Positions 46,705 through 53,148 of a DNA stretch of 53,148 nucleotides are shown one piece after another. Source of the stretch: a virus; IMG/VR virus record IMGVR_UViG_3300037104_000199, positions 1 through 53,148 of that record; one strand, written 5' to 3'. How positions within the stretch are numbered: position 1 is the stretch's first letter; every line of letters begins with the position of its first letter. Both the position numbers and the translations under genes were made by a program. Below the pieces are notes generated by a model. The model was not told where the DNA came from, searched no databases, and saw only the letters and a program-made list of their open reading frames with translations.

Positions 46705-46723
46705 GGCTCTCCTTTCATACCTG

Positions 46724-46753
46724 ATTGTACACCCTTAGGCCCCTTCCTGTCAA
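46724..46753 (-). promoter_or_regulatory. Internal leftward promoter
   Basis: TTGACA, 18 bp, TACAAT. The TGA stop of the nuclease gene upstream is part of the -35. Confidence 0.78.
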
Positions 46754-47382
46754 GCCTGAGGTTCTTGTGACTTGTAGTACAAATCTATTAGGTCTTGGTA
46801 TCTCTCAGAGTCCTCGTTCAATGCCCCCAGAATGACCTGTAGTGCCCTCTCAGACTTGATAAGACTCTCGTGCCTAGTCTGTGTTATGACTGCCATCGTA
46901 TCAAGCTTGTACTCATTGCCCTCTGATTCAAAAGTCTTGGGCATATTTGGTGGCTCAATATGAAGCAAAGCTTCTTTCTTAAACTGAACAGACTTCTGGT
47001 TGATCAGCAACCACGCGGAAACCAGCCATGTAGGTAACTTAGTGTTTTTGTTCTCCGTCGTGTAGTTCTTGGACACGGCGTCCACTCGAATACTTGTAAT
47101 ATGCCCTATCCTACCTGTGGACGTAGCAATATTATCAAAAGCATGATCAGGACCATCAGCCACAAGCATCCTTTTAGCTATAGCCCTTTCTGAGTTCTTT
47201 GATCGGCGCATCAAAGCCTTTTGATCTACTGTGCCTACAGGCTTAACACTAGTAGGGGTAATTATTACTTCCTGTAGTGTTCCTTGCTGTTTACAGCCAC
47301 GGCAGAACCCTTCCCAATGAGTATGTGATCTTTGACAAGTAGTACATATCCAAGCACGTTTACTTTTAACCATAAGTCCCAT
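46750..47382 (-). CDS. Probable PD-(D/E)XK nuclease with N-terminal zinc ribbon
   Basis: 210 residues from the ATG overlapping the upstream stop (TAATG); in-frame ATGs 18 bases up and 9 bases down are alternatives. Zinc ribbon CTTC...CRGC, then a core with Glu (SERAIAKRM), Asp (IRVDAVSKNY) and E-x-K (TENKN) in the right order. Could be a resolvase or repair nuclease. Confidence 0.6.
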   Translation of the reverse strand: MGLMVKSKRAWICTTCQRSHTHWEGFCRGCKQQGTLQEVIITPTSVKPVGTVDQKALMRRSKNSERAIAKRMLVADGPDHAFDNIATSTGRIGHITSIRVDAVSKNYTTENKNTKLPTWLVSAWLLINQKSVQFKKEALLHIEPPNMPKTFESEGNEYKLDTMAVITQTRHESLIKSERALQVILGALNEDSERYQDLIDLYYKSQEPQA

Positions 47383-47777
47383 TATATGTTTACCCGCCAT
47401 TCTAAACCATGGTTTCTTTTGTACGTTCTAATTCTATGGCAATTAACACAAACTAATTCACACTTAGCCATCTCATCTAAAACCTTTTCTAAACTTTGGT
47501 TAGATATCTGTGCAATCTTTTTGTACTTATTATCTGCTATATGGTCGAACTCCATTACATACCAAGGGAATATCTGCTTACAATCTGTACAAGGATTTGA
47601 TCCTTTGTAATCTCTAAGCCATATTTTAGTTGGACTTAAATATGCCCTATCTTCAAACTCACGGCGATTACTAGCTTTAATTCTGCACGTTTCTGAGCAG
47701 TATGTTTTAGCCCTATTACTTAGACGTTCATATTCAAAAACTATACTACACTCTCTGCATACACCAGTATTTATCAA
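47382..47777 (-). CDS. HNH endonuclease
   Basis: 131 residues. CRECS...YCSETC zinc region, then CTDC, MEFDHI and CELVCVNCHRIRTYKR, the HNH core. Free-standing gene between DnaB and the nuclease; probably a homing endonuclease. Confidence 0.85.
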   Translation of the reverse strand: MINTGVCRECSIVFEYERLSNRAKTYCSETCRIKASNRREFEDRAYLSPTKIWLRDYKGSNPCTDCKQIFPWYVMEFDHIADNKYKKIAQISNQSLEKVLDEMAKCELVCVNCHRIRTYKRNHGLEWRVNI

Positions 47778-47786
47778 AATTTCCCC

Positions 47787-50138
47787 CTATAAATCACTAA
47801 AAAGCATATACCTAGGAACCCATTTAACTTCCACTAGTCCTAACCTTCCATTTCTATTCTTAGCTACTATTACTTCCGCTATATCTTCTTCCACGCCCCC
47901 AAATGCCTCACCATAAGATTCCCTATGAAGAAACATTATGATATCTGCTGACTGTTCAATTTCACCAGAAGCTCTTAGGTCTGCCATACCCGGGCGCTTA
48001 TTAGTACGCTCCCCACGCTCATTGGAGGGGCCTCTACTTAGCTGTGAGAGTACAATAACTGGGCATCCTAATTCCTTACCCAAGCCTCTCAATTCTTTAC
48101 AAGCATCCCCAAGAGTATCCACTTTATTACCTGTAGGGAGTTTCATAAGGTGCAGGTAGTCTACAACTATAAGACCTACCTTACCCCATTCATAGAGCAT
48201 TTGCCTTCCAAGGGATGTAATGTAACTTGTAGATACATTAGGTCTATCGTCTACATGGAAGGTTTCCATTACCTTTTCCAGTGATTTATTTGCCCCAGCA
48301 ATATCCGCTACCATACCAGGATTAGCCAGGTAGGTACCCGAACGAATATCTTCGAGAGGTACCTGGGCTTCTCGGGCAAGTAATCTTTCAAAGATTTGCT
48401 CTTTAGTCTGCTCTAAAGAGAAAAATAAAACTGGCCCTGTGTTTACAGCATGCCTAGCAAGATTAACCGCAAAGGCAGTATTATGCGTTGGTATAAAGTC
48501 ATCTGTAATGTACAGATGACTACTATTATCAATCTTAATACACTGGCATTCTTTAGAACCTACAAAATCTATAGAAACTACCTTCCTTGTATGTACCCTA
48601 TTACTAACTCTCCATTTTCTGGTATGCTTTAAAGATGTAACTGGAATTTCCCCATTGAAGAATCTTATGTATAATCTATAGTAAGTTAAAATACTGGTTT
48701 TATCCCTATAAGTATACTTAAGATACTTATGCCCCTCTCGTACCACACCCCCTAAAGAACGTACTAAAGTACAAACATCCTGAGCAAGTTTCTTAGAACC
48801 TGTACAGTAATCTACTATACTACTACCATTAGCCATCCCCCCATCAGTATCTAAAAGACCTTGTAATAACCTCATCCTATTTTCAGGTGTAGAGTACAAG
48901 TACCTTTCAGGAATGAATTTATGTAGACTCCCACAAAGAAGACCTAGTTCCTCTAGGTATTGTTTAGTGTCACTTTGGGTATGGTTATAAACCTTACGTA
49001 CTACATTACTATGCAAACTGTAGGGATTTACTAAGGTATCCCCTTCTGGAAGAAGTTCTAACACTTTGGCCTTTATGTCCTTTTCGGGGTTGCATATATT
49101 CACCATTGAATTTCCCAAGGTACCATCACCCAGAAGAACTCCCAAAAGGTAAGGATCAAGCTTTAGGGGTTCCTCAGAAGGGGTGTAATTTACCCTCCCA
49201 GTTATAGGTAAAATATGGTTGGGATACCCTCCAGAATTTTTTAAACTACCTAGTAACTCCTTGGTTGATTTAACCGACCCCGGAAAATCCCTAAGCCTCT
49301 CGTTCATAGTTTGCGTAAACCACAAATGATCTAAAGAGCACTCGGTAGAAGTACCATCAGATAAAGTTACCTTATACACATCCAAAGGCCCTTGTGGGAA
49401 AACTCCAGTAACATTACAAGCAACCCCATCAGAGCCTATAACCTCATCCCCAACCACTAAACTGCCCATTGGTACAAAACCCTTAGGGGTCAGTACTTTT
49501 GCATCTAAGGGTTGTGCCTTCCCTAAACTCGTGCGGGCGGCAACAATAACCAATCCCTCTAACCTATGGAGAATTAGGTCCACTTCTGTAAGACCTGTAG
49601 TAATTCCTTCTGCGTTCTCATCCACACGATTAACAAGGTTCTTTACAAACTCTTGATAAGCTTCAACGGAAGACTCTCCTGTGTCATCAAGCACTCTTTG
49701 CTTGATAAAGTTTGCGAAGTTATCTTCGAGTTGTTGTAATACTTCTGTGGCATTAGCATTATCTTTGTAAGCTAATTCAACTATATTTTGCCCCAAAGTT
49801 ATTGCTGCTCTAAGCTTAGCTTTATCCTTAACTGTTTCAGCATAAACTATAGCATTAGATATACTAGGAACTAGCCTATCACTATCTGCTACTAAGTTAG
49901 CAAAGTACTCCTTAGACCTATCCGACAGTTTCTCCGCAACAGTAAGGGAGTCCGCAGCACCTTGGAGGTCGCATATAACATGGTATATTTCCTGGTGCTC
50001 ATTCTTATAGAAATCACTAGGCTGTAGTATCTCAGAGATTCTAGGTAAAAGCATGGGGTCTGAAAGTATCGCGACCAACACTGCCTTTTCTATATCCTGG
50101 CTGTAGGGTATCTTTGTTATTTCTGGGTTAATGGTCAT
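47787..50138 (-). CDS. dnaB: DnaB-type replicative helicase containing an intein
   Basis: 783 codons. After intein removal about 437 residues: N-terminal DnaB domain (1-150) and RecA-like motor. Walker A (ARTSLGK, then T) is interrupted by the intein after Lys207; Walker B region is KVGLIVVDYLHL, and QLSRGPSNERGERTNKRP, with the DNA-binding motif GEIEQSADIIMFLHRE, follows. Unwinds the phage fork with the adjacent primase/ssDNA-binding proteins. Overlaps the upstream gene by four bases (ATGA). Confidence 0.95.
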   Translation of the reverse strand: MTINPEITKIPYSQDIEKAVLVAILSDPMLLPRISEILQPSDFYKNEHQEIYHVICDLQGAADSLTVAEKLSDRSKEYFANLVADSDRLVPSISNAIVYAETVKDKAKLRAAITLGQNIVELAYKDNANATEVLQQLEDNFANFIKQRVLDDTGESSVEAYQEFVKNLVNRVDENAEGITTGLTEVDLILHRLEGLVIVAARTSLGKAQPLDAKVLTPKGFVPMGSLVVGDEVIGSDGVACNVTGVFPQGPLDVYKVTLSDGTSTECSLDHLWFTQTMNERLRDFPGSVKSTKELLGSLKNSGGYPNHILPITGRVNYTPSEEPLKLDPYLLGVLLGDGTLGNSMVNICNPEKDIKAKVLELLPEGDTLVNPYSLHSNVVRKVYNHTQSDTKQYLEELGLLCGSLHKFIPERYLYSTPENRMRLLQGLLDTDGGMANGSSIVDYCTGSKKLAQDVCTLVRSLGGVVREGHKYLKYTYRDKTSILTYYRLYIRFFNGEIPVTSLKHTRKWRVSNRVHTRKVVSIDFVGSKECQCIKIDNSSHLYITDDFIPTHNTAFAVNLARHAVNTGPVLFFSLEQTKEQIFERLLAREAQVPLEDIRSGTYLANPGMVADIAGANKSLEKVMETFHVDDRPNVSTSYITSLGRQMLYEWGKVGLIVVDYLHLMKLPTGNKVDTLGDACKELRGLGKELGCPVIVLSQLSRGPSNERGERTNKRPGMADLRASGEIEQSADIIMFLHRESYGEAFGGVEEDIAEVIVAKNRNGRLGLVEVKWVPRYMLFSDL
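48480..49517 (-). other. Class 3-type intein with DOD homing endonuclease, in DnaB Walker A
   Basis: Residues 208-553 of the precursor. It starts with Ala instead of Cys/Ser and ends His-Asn before a Thr extein residue. Trp follows the block B His (DHLW), Cys lies in block F (CQCIKID) and Thr is the +1 residue: the WCT set of class 3 inteins, which splice via a block F branched intermediate (Tori and Perler). Two LAGLIDADG-like motifs (LLGVLLGDG, LLQGLLDTDG) are present, so homing is possibly active. Confidence 0.87.
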
Positions 50139-50521
50139 ATAGTCAATTTCCTTTTTACTTTTCTAGCTAATACTTGGTTCTTAGCAACTAACTTATTCTC
50201 CTGTAGGGTCTTTTCCTTAGCCTTTTTTATCTTAGCCTCCTCCTCGTCCTTAGCATCCTCTATTAACTGATCTTCTTTCCATTTACTTCCAGCTACCTTC
50301 AAAACATAGGGTAAGGGGTCACCTGTAAGTTGCCTAGTAGAGGAATCTACGATGGCCTCAAACATATACCAACCGCCATAGTTATTTATTGCCCGATTAA
50401 AATTCACATAGTTAGAAACCCTTACTCCCATAAGGTCTTCATACATTTTGATGTAATGTTTTCTACCTATTAACTTTATTTCATGCCGCCAAGCTGCTAA
50501 ACTCTTAGGTTCCTCTTCCAA
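50135..50521 (-). CDS. Probable helicase-associated protein
   Basis: 128 residues. N-terminal half (AAWRHEIKLIGRKHYIKMYEDL..., YVNFNRAINNYGGWYMFEAI) and a lysine-rich coiled-coil C-terminus. Lying directly upstream of dnaB, it may be a loader or adaptor; that is positional inference. Confidence 0.6.
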   Translation of the reverse strand: MEEEPKSLAAWRHEIKLIGRKHYIKMYEDLMGVRVSNYVNFNRAINNYGGWYMFEAIVDSSTRQLTGDPLPYVLKVAGSKWKEDQLIEDAKDEEEAKIKKAKEKTLQENKLVAKNQVLARKVKRKLTI

Positions 50522-50546
50522 AGTTCTCTCCTAAAACTAAGATAAT

Positions 50547-50571
50547 GCGCTGGAGGGTTTAGCTCCAGCGC
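50547..50571. terminator. 9-bp GC-rich hairpin
   Basis: GCGCTGGAG and exact complement around a 7-nt loop between the ssDNA-binding and dnaB operon genes. No T-tract; likely an attenuator lowering downstream expression. Confidence 0.6.
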
Positions 50572-50585
50572 AAGTCTCTTACTAT

Positions 50586-51362
50586 TTATGCAATGCCACG
50601 AGAAAGGTTGATCTCTTGCATATTTGCCCCCTTAAGCATAAGCTCAATCTCTTCACTAGGGGAAGGCTCAGCTAAAAGATCAAGATCAAAGAGCTTCTGA
50701 GGCTCCCCAGTCTCCTTATCTGTCAAGGCATCCTTAGGAAGGGGGATGATGTTCTTATCTGCATCAAACTTAACTTCCTGAGGAATAGCATTGATCTTCT
50801 TTTCTCTACCCACACCTTGTGTTACAAAGGTAATGTCATAATCTGTAATACTTGCCCCAAACTCTTCCTTTTGAAGCTGATCAATAGCATTAAGAGTTTC
50901 AGCAAACAACCTAGGACCCCCCTCTAAAATCTTAATCTTGTTCAAAGGAACAAAATCACTATCCTTTAGGGATGCCTGGCAGGCAGAGCAAATCTTACCG
51001 GGTGTCTCTGTATTACAAGAGGGGCATACAGTGTAGGGGGTTCTATCAAGAACATTCACCATAAATCGCTTACGGGCTCTCCCCGCAGAAACCTTTGCTT
51101 CGTAATCGGGATCATCCTTAGGAGTAGCCTTTGCGGCTCTCTCAATAGGACAAACATTTGTCTGGGCAGTAATATTTGGGCAAGTAGCCATCATGCCCTT
51201 ACCACTATTAGCTTCCTGAATCCAATGCTTCCAAGCTCTCTTAGCATTAGGATTAAGAATTCTAAGAACAACCTTGTAGTCTGGTGTAAACTTAACATAT
51301 GCAGCACTAGTTCGTGTGCGAGTCTCGGTATAAGTTCGTGCATCATCGGCAAAAGGTGACAT
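50586..51362 (-). CDS. gp32-like single-stranded DNA-binding protein
   Basis: 258 residues. N-terminal OB-type segment (YKVVLRILNPNAKRAWKHWI), a zinc knuckle (CPSC...CSAC) plus a CP...CPIE pair, and an acidic C-terminal tail (EPSPSEEIELML), as in T4 gp32-type proteins. Coats ssDNA for replication and recombination; the acidic tail recruits partners. First large gene of the leftward replication operon. Confidence 0.72.
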   Translation of the reverse strand: MSPFADDARTYTETRTRTSAAYVKFTPDYKVVLRILNPNAKRAWKHWIQEANSGKGMMATCPNITAQTNVCPIERAAKATPKDDPDYEAKVSAGRARKRFMVNVLDRTPYTVCPSCNTETPGKICSACQASLKDSDFVPLNKIKILEGGPRLFAETLNAIDQLQKEEFGASITDYDITFVTQGVGREKKINAIPQEVKFDADKNIIPLPKDALTDKETGEPQKLFDLDLLAEPSPSEEIELMLKGANMQEINLSRGIA

Positions 51363-51430
51363 ATTCGTTATTTTCTCCTGTTAGGTATTGATGCTGTTTT
51401 TAATTGAGAACAGCAAATAAACTCTACAAA

Positions 51431-51724
51431 TTACTTAGTAGGGGTAGTAGTCTTTGTGGCCTTAGCAGCCGCTTGTTCTAACCCCTTCTCTCTCAGCCAC
51501 TTATCAACAGCCAGAACAAACCCTACTAGGATAACAATTGTTACTTGCCCCCACTCCTTAGGGAATAGTGTTCCAGCAGCCGCATTAGCTACTAGAACAG
51601 CCATAACTGCCCCAATAATACCTCTAACAGCACTAACTGAAGCATCCTGAAGGGCTCCCTTAAGCTGAGCAACAATGGGCAACTTCCAAACAAGGTCTAG
51701 GAACTTCTGAATACCTATAAACAT
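51431..51724 (-). CDS. Holin-like membrane protein
   Basis: 97 residues with two hydrophobic segments (IIGAVMAVLVANAAAGTLF and VTIVILVGFVLAV) and a basic/threonine-lysine tail: the shape of small phage holins. AAAGGAGGTAAAGA precedes the ATG and a promoter is close upstream. Position next to a peptidase gene supports a lysis role, but it is also at the head of the replication operon. Confidence 0.6.
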   Translation of the reverse strand: MFIGIQKFLDLVWKLPIVAQLKGALQDASVSAVRGIIGAVMAVLVANAAAGTLFPKEWGQVTIVILVGFVLAVDKWLREKGLEQAAAKATKTTTPTK

Positions 51725-51745
51725 TCTTTACCTCCTTTCTTCTAA

Positions 51746-51799
51746 ATTATACCACAGTTTGTGGAACACACAATACTACACCATGGGGTGTACTGTCAA
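51746..51799 (-). promoter_or_regulatory. Tandem leftward promoters of the replication operon
   Basis: Two overlapping sites: TTGTGT, 16 bp, TATAAT (51746-51773; ACTGTGG before -10), and TTGACA (51794-51799), 18 bp, TATTGT. The latter's -35 includes the stop codon of the upstream gene. Confidence 0.75.
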
Positions 51800-52983
51800 G
51801 CAGGGATGAGGTAGCCGGGTGCGTCGATCAGAAAGTCGGTCGAAGCCAAGCTGCCATTGTGAACCACGACGGAGCCGCTGACGATGGCCGCGATGAAGCC
51901 ATTGGCTCGGGTGTCGTGGGGCGGGAAGTTGATTGAGGAGTATGAGCCCGTCGGGACGACCGGCGTAACGGACACCCAACCAGCAGCAGCCTCATTAGTA
52001 ACGGTCAAGTTGCCAACAAGCCCAGTGGCATTGGCGGGGATACCTAGAAGTCCCGCTATCTGGACGACTCGGGACTCACCGGGTGCGAGCGGACGGGCAG
52101 CCGTGCCAACATTGACCAAGGCGCGACTATCACACATTCGGGGGGGCATAGTAGTAAAGAGTACAATAACTGAGGGCACGGTTACCTCCTGAATTATAGG
52201 TTTAATAGGTTGAGGGCCAGTCCATGTTTTGCCAGTGACATACTGGTAGCTGTCAATGCAGGCAATTTGGCGCTCATAGGGCAGAGCCGGCCACTGGAAA
52301 TCCCAAACACAGACAACTAACTCATCTATAGTGCCGAAGCCTTTGGCGTTGATTGAGACTTGATATCCCCAGGTCTTGATTGAGTTGTCGGTAGCGGTGT
52401 AACTGCCTCCGGCGATACCATGACCGCCAACGTTTGCGCCGCGCGCACCCGTATACCAGACCTTGTTCGGGTACTCCATTGCGGCGTAGACCACGACTCC
52501 GACGCAAACCGAGCCGAACTCCGCGACCGCTTGTTTCATGCCTTCGTCGGTGATCGGATAGTCGCCGTAGAACAGAAGCTTTGAGCCACCGAACCGCTCC
52601 GGATGGTTCTGTGCCCATTTGAGCGCTCCGAGAATATTCGAGCCGGGGCCAGGGGCGCTGGACGCGGCGTAGGGGATGCCATTGTAGTCGCAGTAATTCC
52701 GGACGACCTGCGCCGGGGTAGTGTGAGTGACTGGGACGCCGAGAGCCTTCGCGCTGATAACGCGGTCTTCTTCGATCATCTCGAAAACACAATCGCCCCA
52801 CGCGGTGCCGAGGACTTCCGTCCCGCCGTTGCCATACATGTTCGTGTCGGCGGCGTCTAACTCAATGTTGTGGACTTCAACCGGCCGGGCCGGTGCGGCA
52901 CCCATCGGGATTATGGCGATGGCGGACTTATTCTCTTCGCGGGGGAGCCTCCCTAATAGGGGCCTACCCTCAATAACTTCCAT
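51796..52983 (-). CDS. Papain-like cysteine peptidase with actinobacterial wall-type C-terminal domain
   Basis: 395 residues from the ATG behind AGGAGGG. Residues about 40-260 look like a papain-like fold: GTAWGDC with Cys65 and GGHGIAGGSY with His188. The last ~95 residues (PLAPGESRVVQIAGLLGIPANAT..., VSVTP, SSINFPPHDTRANGF, DAPGYL) match the beta-sandwich module common at the C-termini of secreted actinobacterial proteins. GC-rich codons unlike the neighbours indicate transfer from a host. No signal peptide. Endolysin, virion-associated peptidase or adhesin are all possible. Confidence 0.65.
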   Translation of the reverse strand: MEVIEGRPLLGRLPREENKSAIAIIPMGAAPARPVEVHNIELDAADTNMYGNGGTEVLGTAWGDCVFEMIEEDRVISAKALGVPVTHTTPAQVVRNYCDYNGIPYAASSAPGPGSNILGALKWAQNHPERFGGSKLLFYGDYPITDEGMKQAVAEFGSVCVGVVVYAAMEYPNKVWYTGARGANVGGHGIAGGSYTATDNSIKTWGYQVSINAKGFGTIDELVVCVWDFQWPALPYERQIACIDSYQYVTGKTWTGPQPIKPIIQEVTVPSVIVLFTTMPPRMCDSRALVNVGTAARPLAPGESRVVQIAGLLGIPANATGLVGNLTVTNEAAAGWVSVTPVVPTGSYSSINFPPHDTRANGFIAAIVSGSVVVHNGSLASTDFLIDAPGYLIPA

Positions 52984-52993
52984 AAATACCCTC

Positions 52994-53148
52994 CTATAAA
53001 ATGTGGAATATGTCTTTGATAATCCTATCAAACTTGTCAACAGCAAAATCCCAAGTAAACTGCTCTTGGTTAATAAACTTATACCCCTCTTCAGATAACT
53101 TAACTCGTAAATCCTTAGAGGCATACAGAGTATTCAACTTTTTAACAA
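52994..53148 (-). CDS. C-terminal end of a probable glycosyltransferase (partial)
   Basis: 51 codons of an ORF entering from the right: LYASKDLRVKLSEEGYKF...FTWDFAVDKFDRIIKDI. This pattern (basic helix, Ser/Glu-Gly, aromatic-Thr-Trp, helix) is typical of the C-terminus of GT-B (GT4-type) glycosyltransferases. Too short for certainty. Confidence 0.5.
   Translation of the reverse strand, partial: VKKLNTLYASKDLRVKLSEEGYKFINQEQFTWDFAVDKFDRIIKDIFHIL

Noticed and set aside
1-53148. Apparent excess of GCGC words in an AT-rich genome
   Set aside because: Many come from Gly-Ala/Gly-Arg codons, and without counting against a proper background the excess is not established.

Overview
The window is part of a large, AT-rich, tailed double-stranded DNA phage. 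It carries a near-complete phage replication and nucleotide-metabolism set (family A DNA polymerase, primase, DnaB helicase with an intein, gp32-like ssDNA-binding protein, RecA, RuvB-like AAA+ ATPase, class II ribonucleotide reductase, IMP dehydrogenase-like enzyme, dNMP kinase, deoxyribosyltransferase). It also has a holin-like protein, phage-borne tRNAs, many selfish endonucleases, and dozens of tiny genes packed with ATGA/TAATG/TAGTG overlaps. The host is probably a high-GC actinobacterium. This is an inference from GC-rich inserts of actinobacterial type (a TacT-like GNAT fragment at 15.6-15.9 kb and the wall-associated C-terminal domain at 51.8-52.1 kb) and from the class 3 intein in DnaB, a kind known from mycobacteriophages.

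Layout. 1-6 kb (minus strand): polymerase, primase, deoxyribosyltransferase and ribonucleotide reductase, interspersed with homing endonucleases. 6-10.1 kb (plus strand): two strong promoters driving a zinc-ribbon protein, an HNH-IMPDH fusion, RecA and three small zinc-ribbon proteins, ending in a hairpin terminator. 10.15-13.7 kb (minus): an operon of small unknown proteins behind a consensus promoter, followed by two membrane micropeptides. 14.4-15.9 kb: a GC-rich foreign island.

16-21.5 kb (minus): a remarkable array of about fifteen small paralogous SH3/KOW-like barrel proteins, plus one copy with a nonsense codon and one 5'-truncated copy. The array is punctuated by a rigid three-block repeat (TATTAA-N23-GTAACAG-N9-TGAAAGACGGTTA), always in the same orientation. 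21.6-25.8 kb (minus): a complete ubiquitin-like cassette (Ubl, E2-like, small helical protein, JAMM peptidase, ThiF/E1-like), preceded by a cysteine-rich protein, an unknown gene and a dual-specificity-type phosphatase.

28.4-30 kb: three tRNA or tRNA-like genes (Lys, an odd Arg, Leu). 30-34 kb (minus): small genes including a Fic protein and a hexapeptide beta-helix protein. 34.3-36.8 kb (plus): an operon with a RuvB-like ATPase that appears to start at AUU. 36.8-37.5 kb: a structured non-coding stretch. 37.5-51.7 kb (minus): the main replication/recombination operon, from ssDNA-binding protein and DnaB down to a phosphoesterase and a frameshifted endonuclease VII-like gene. 51.8-53.1 kb: a cysteine-peptidase/wall-domain protein and the end of a probable glycosyltransferase.

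The recurrent promoter type is sigma70-like (TTGACA, 16-18 bp, TANNNT), usually with TGTGG just before the -10. The two most unusual systems are the KOW-like array with its punctuating repeat and the phage-encoded ubiquitin-like conjugation cassette directly beside it.
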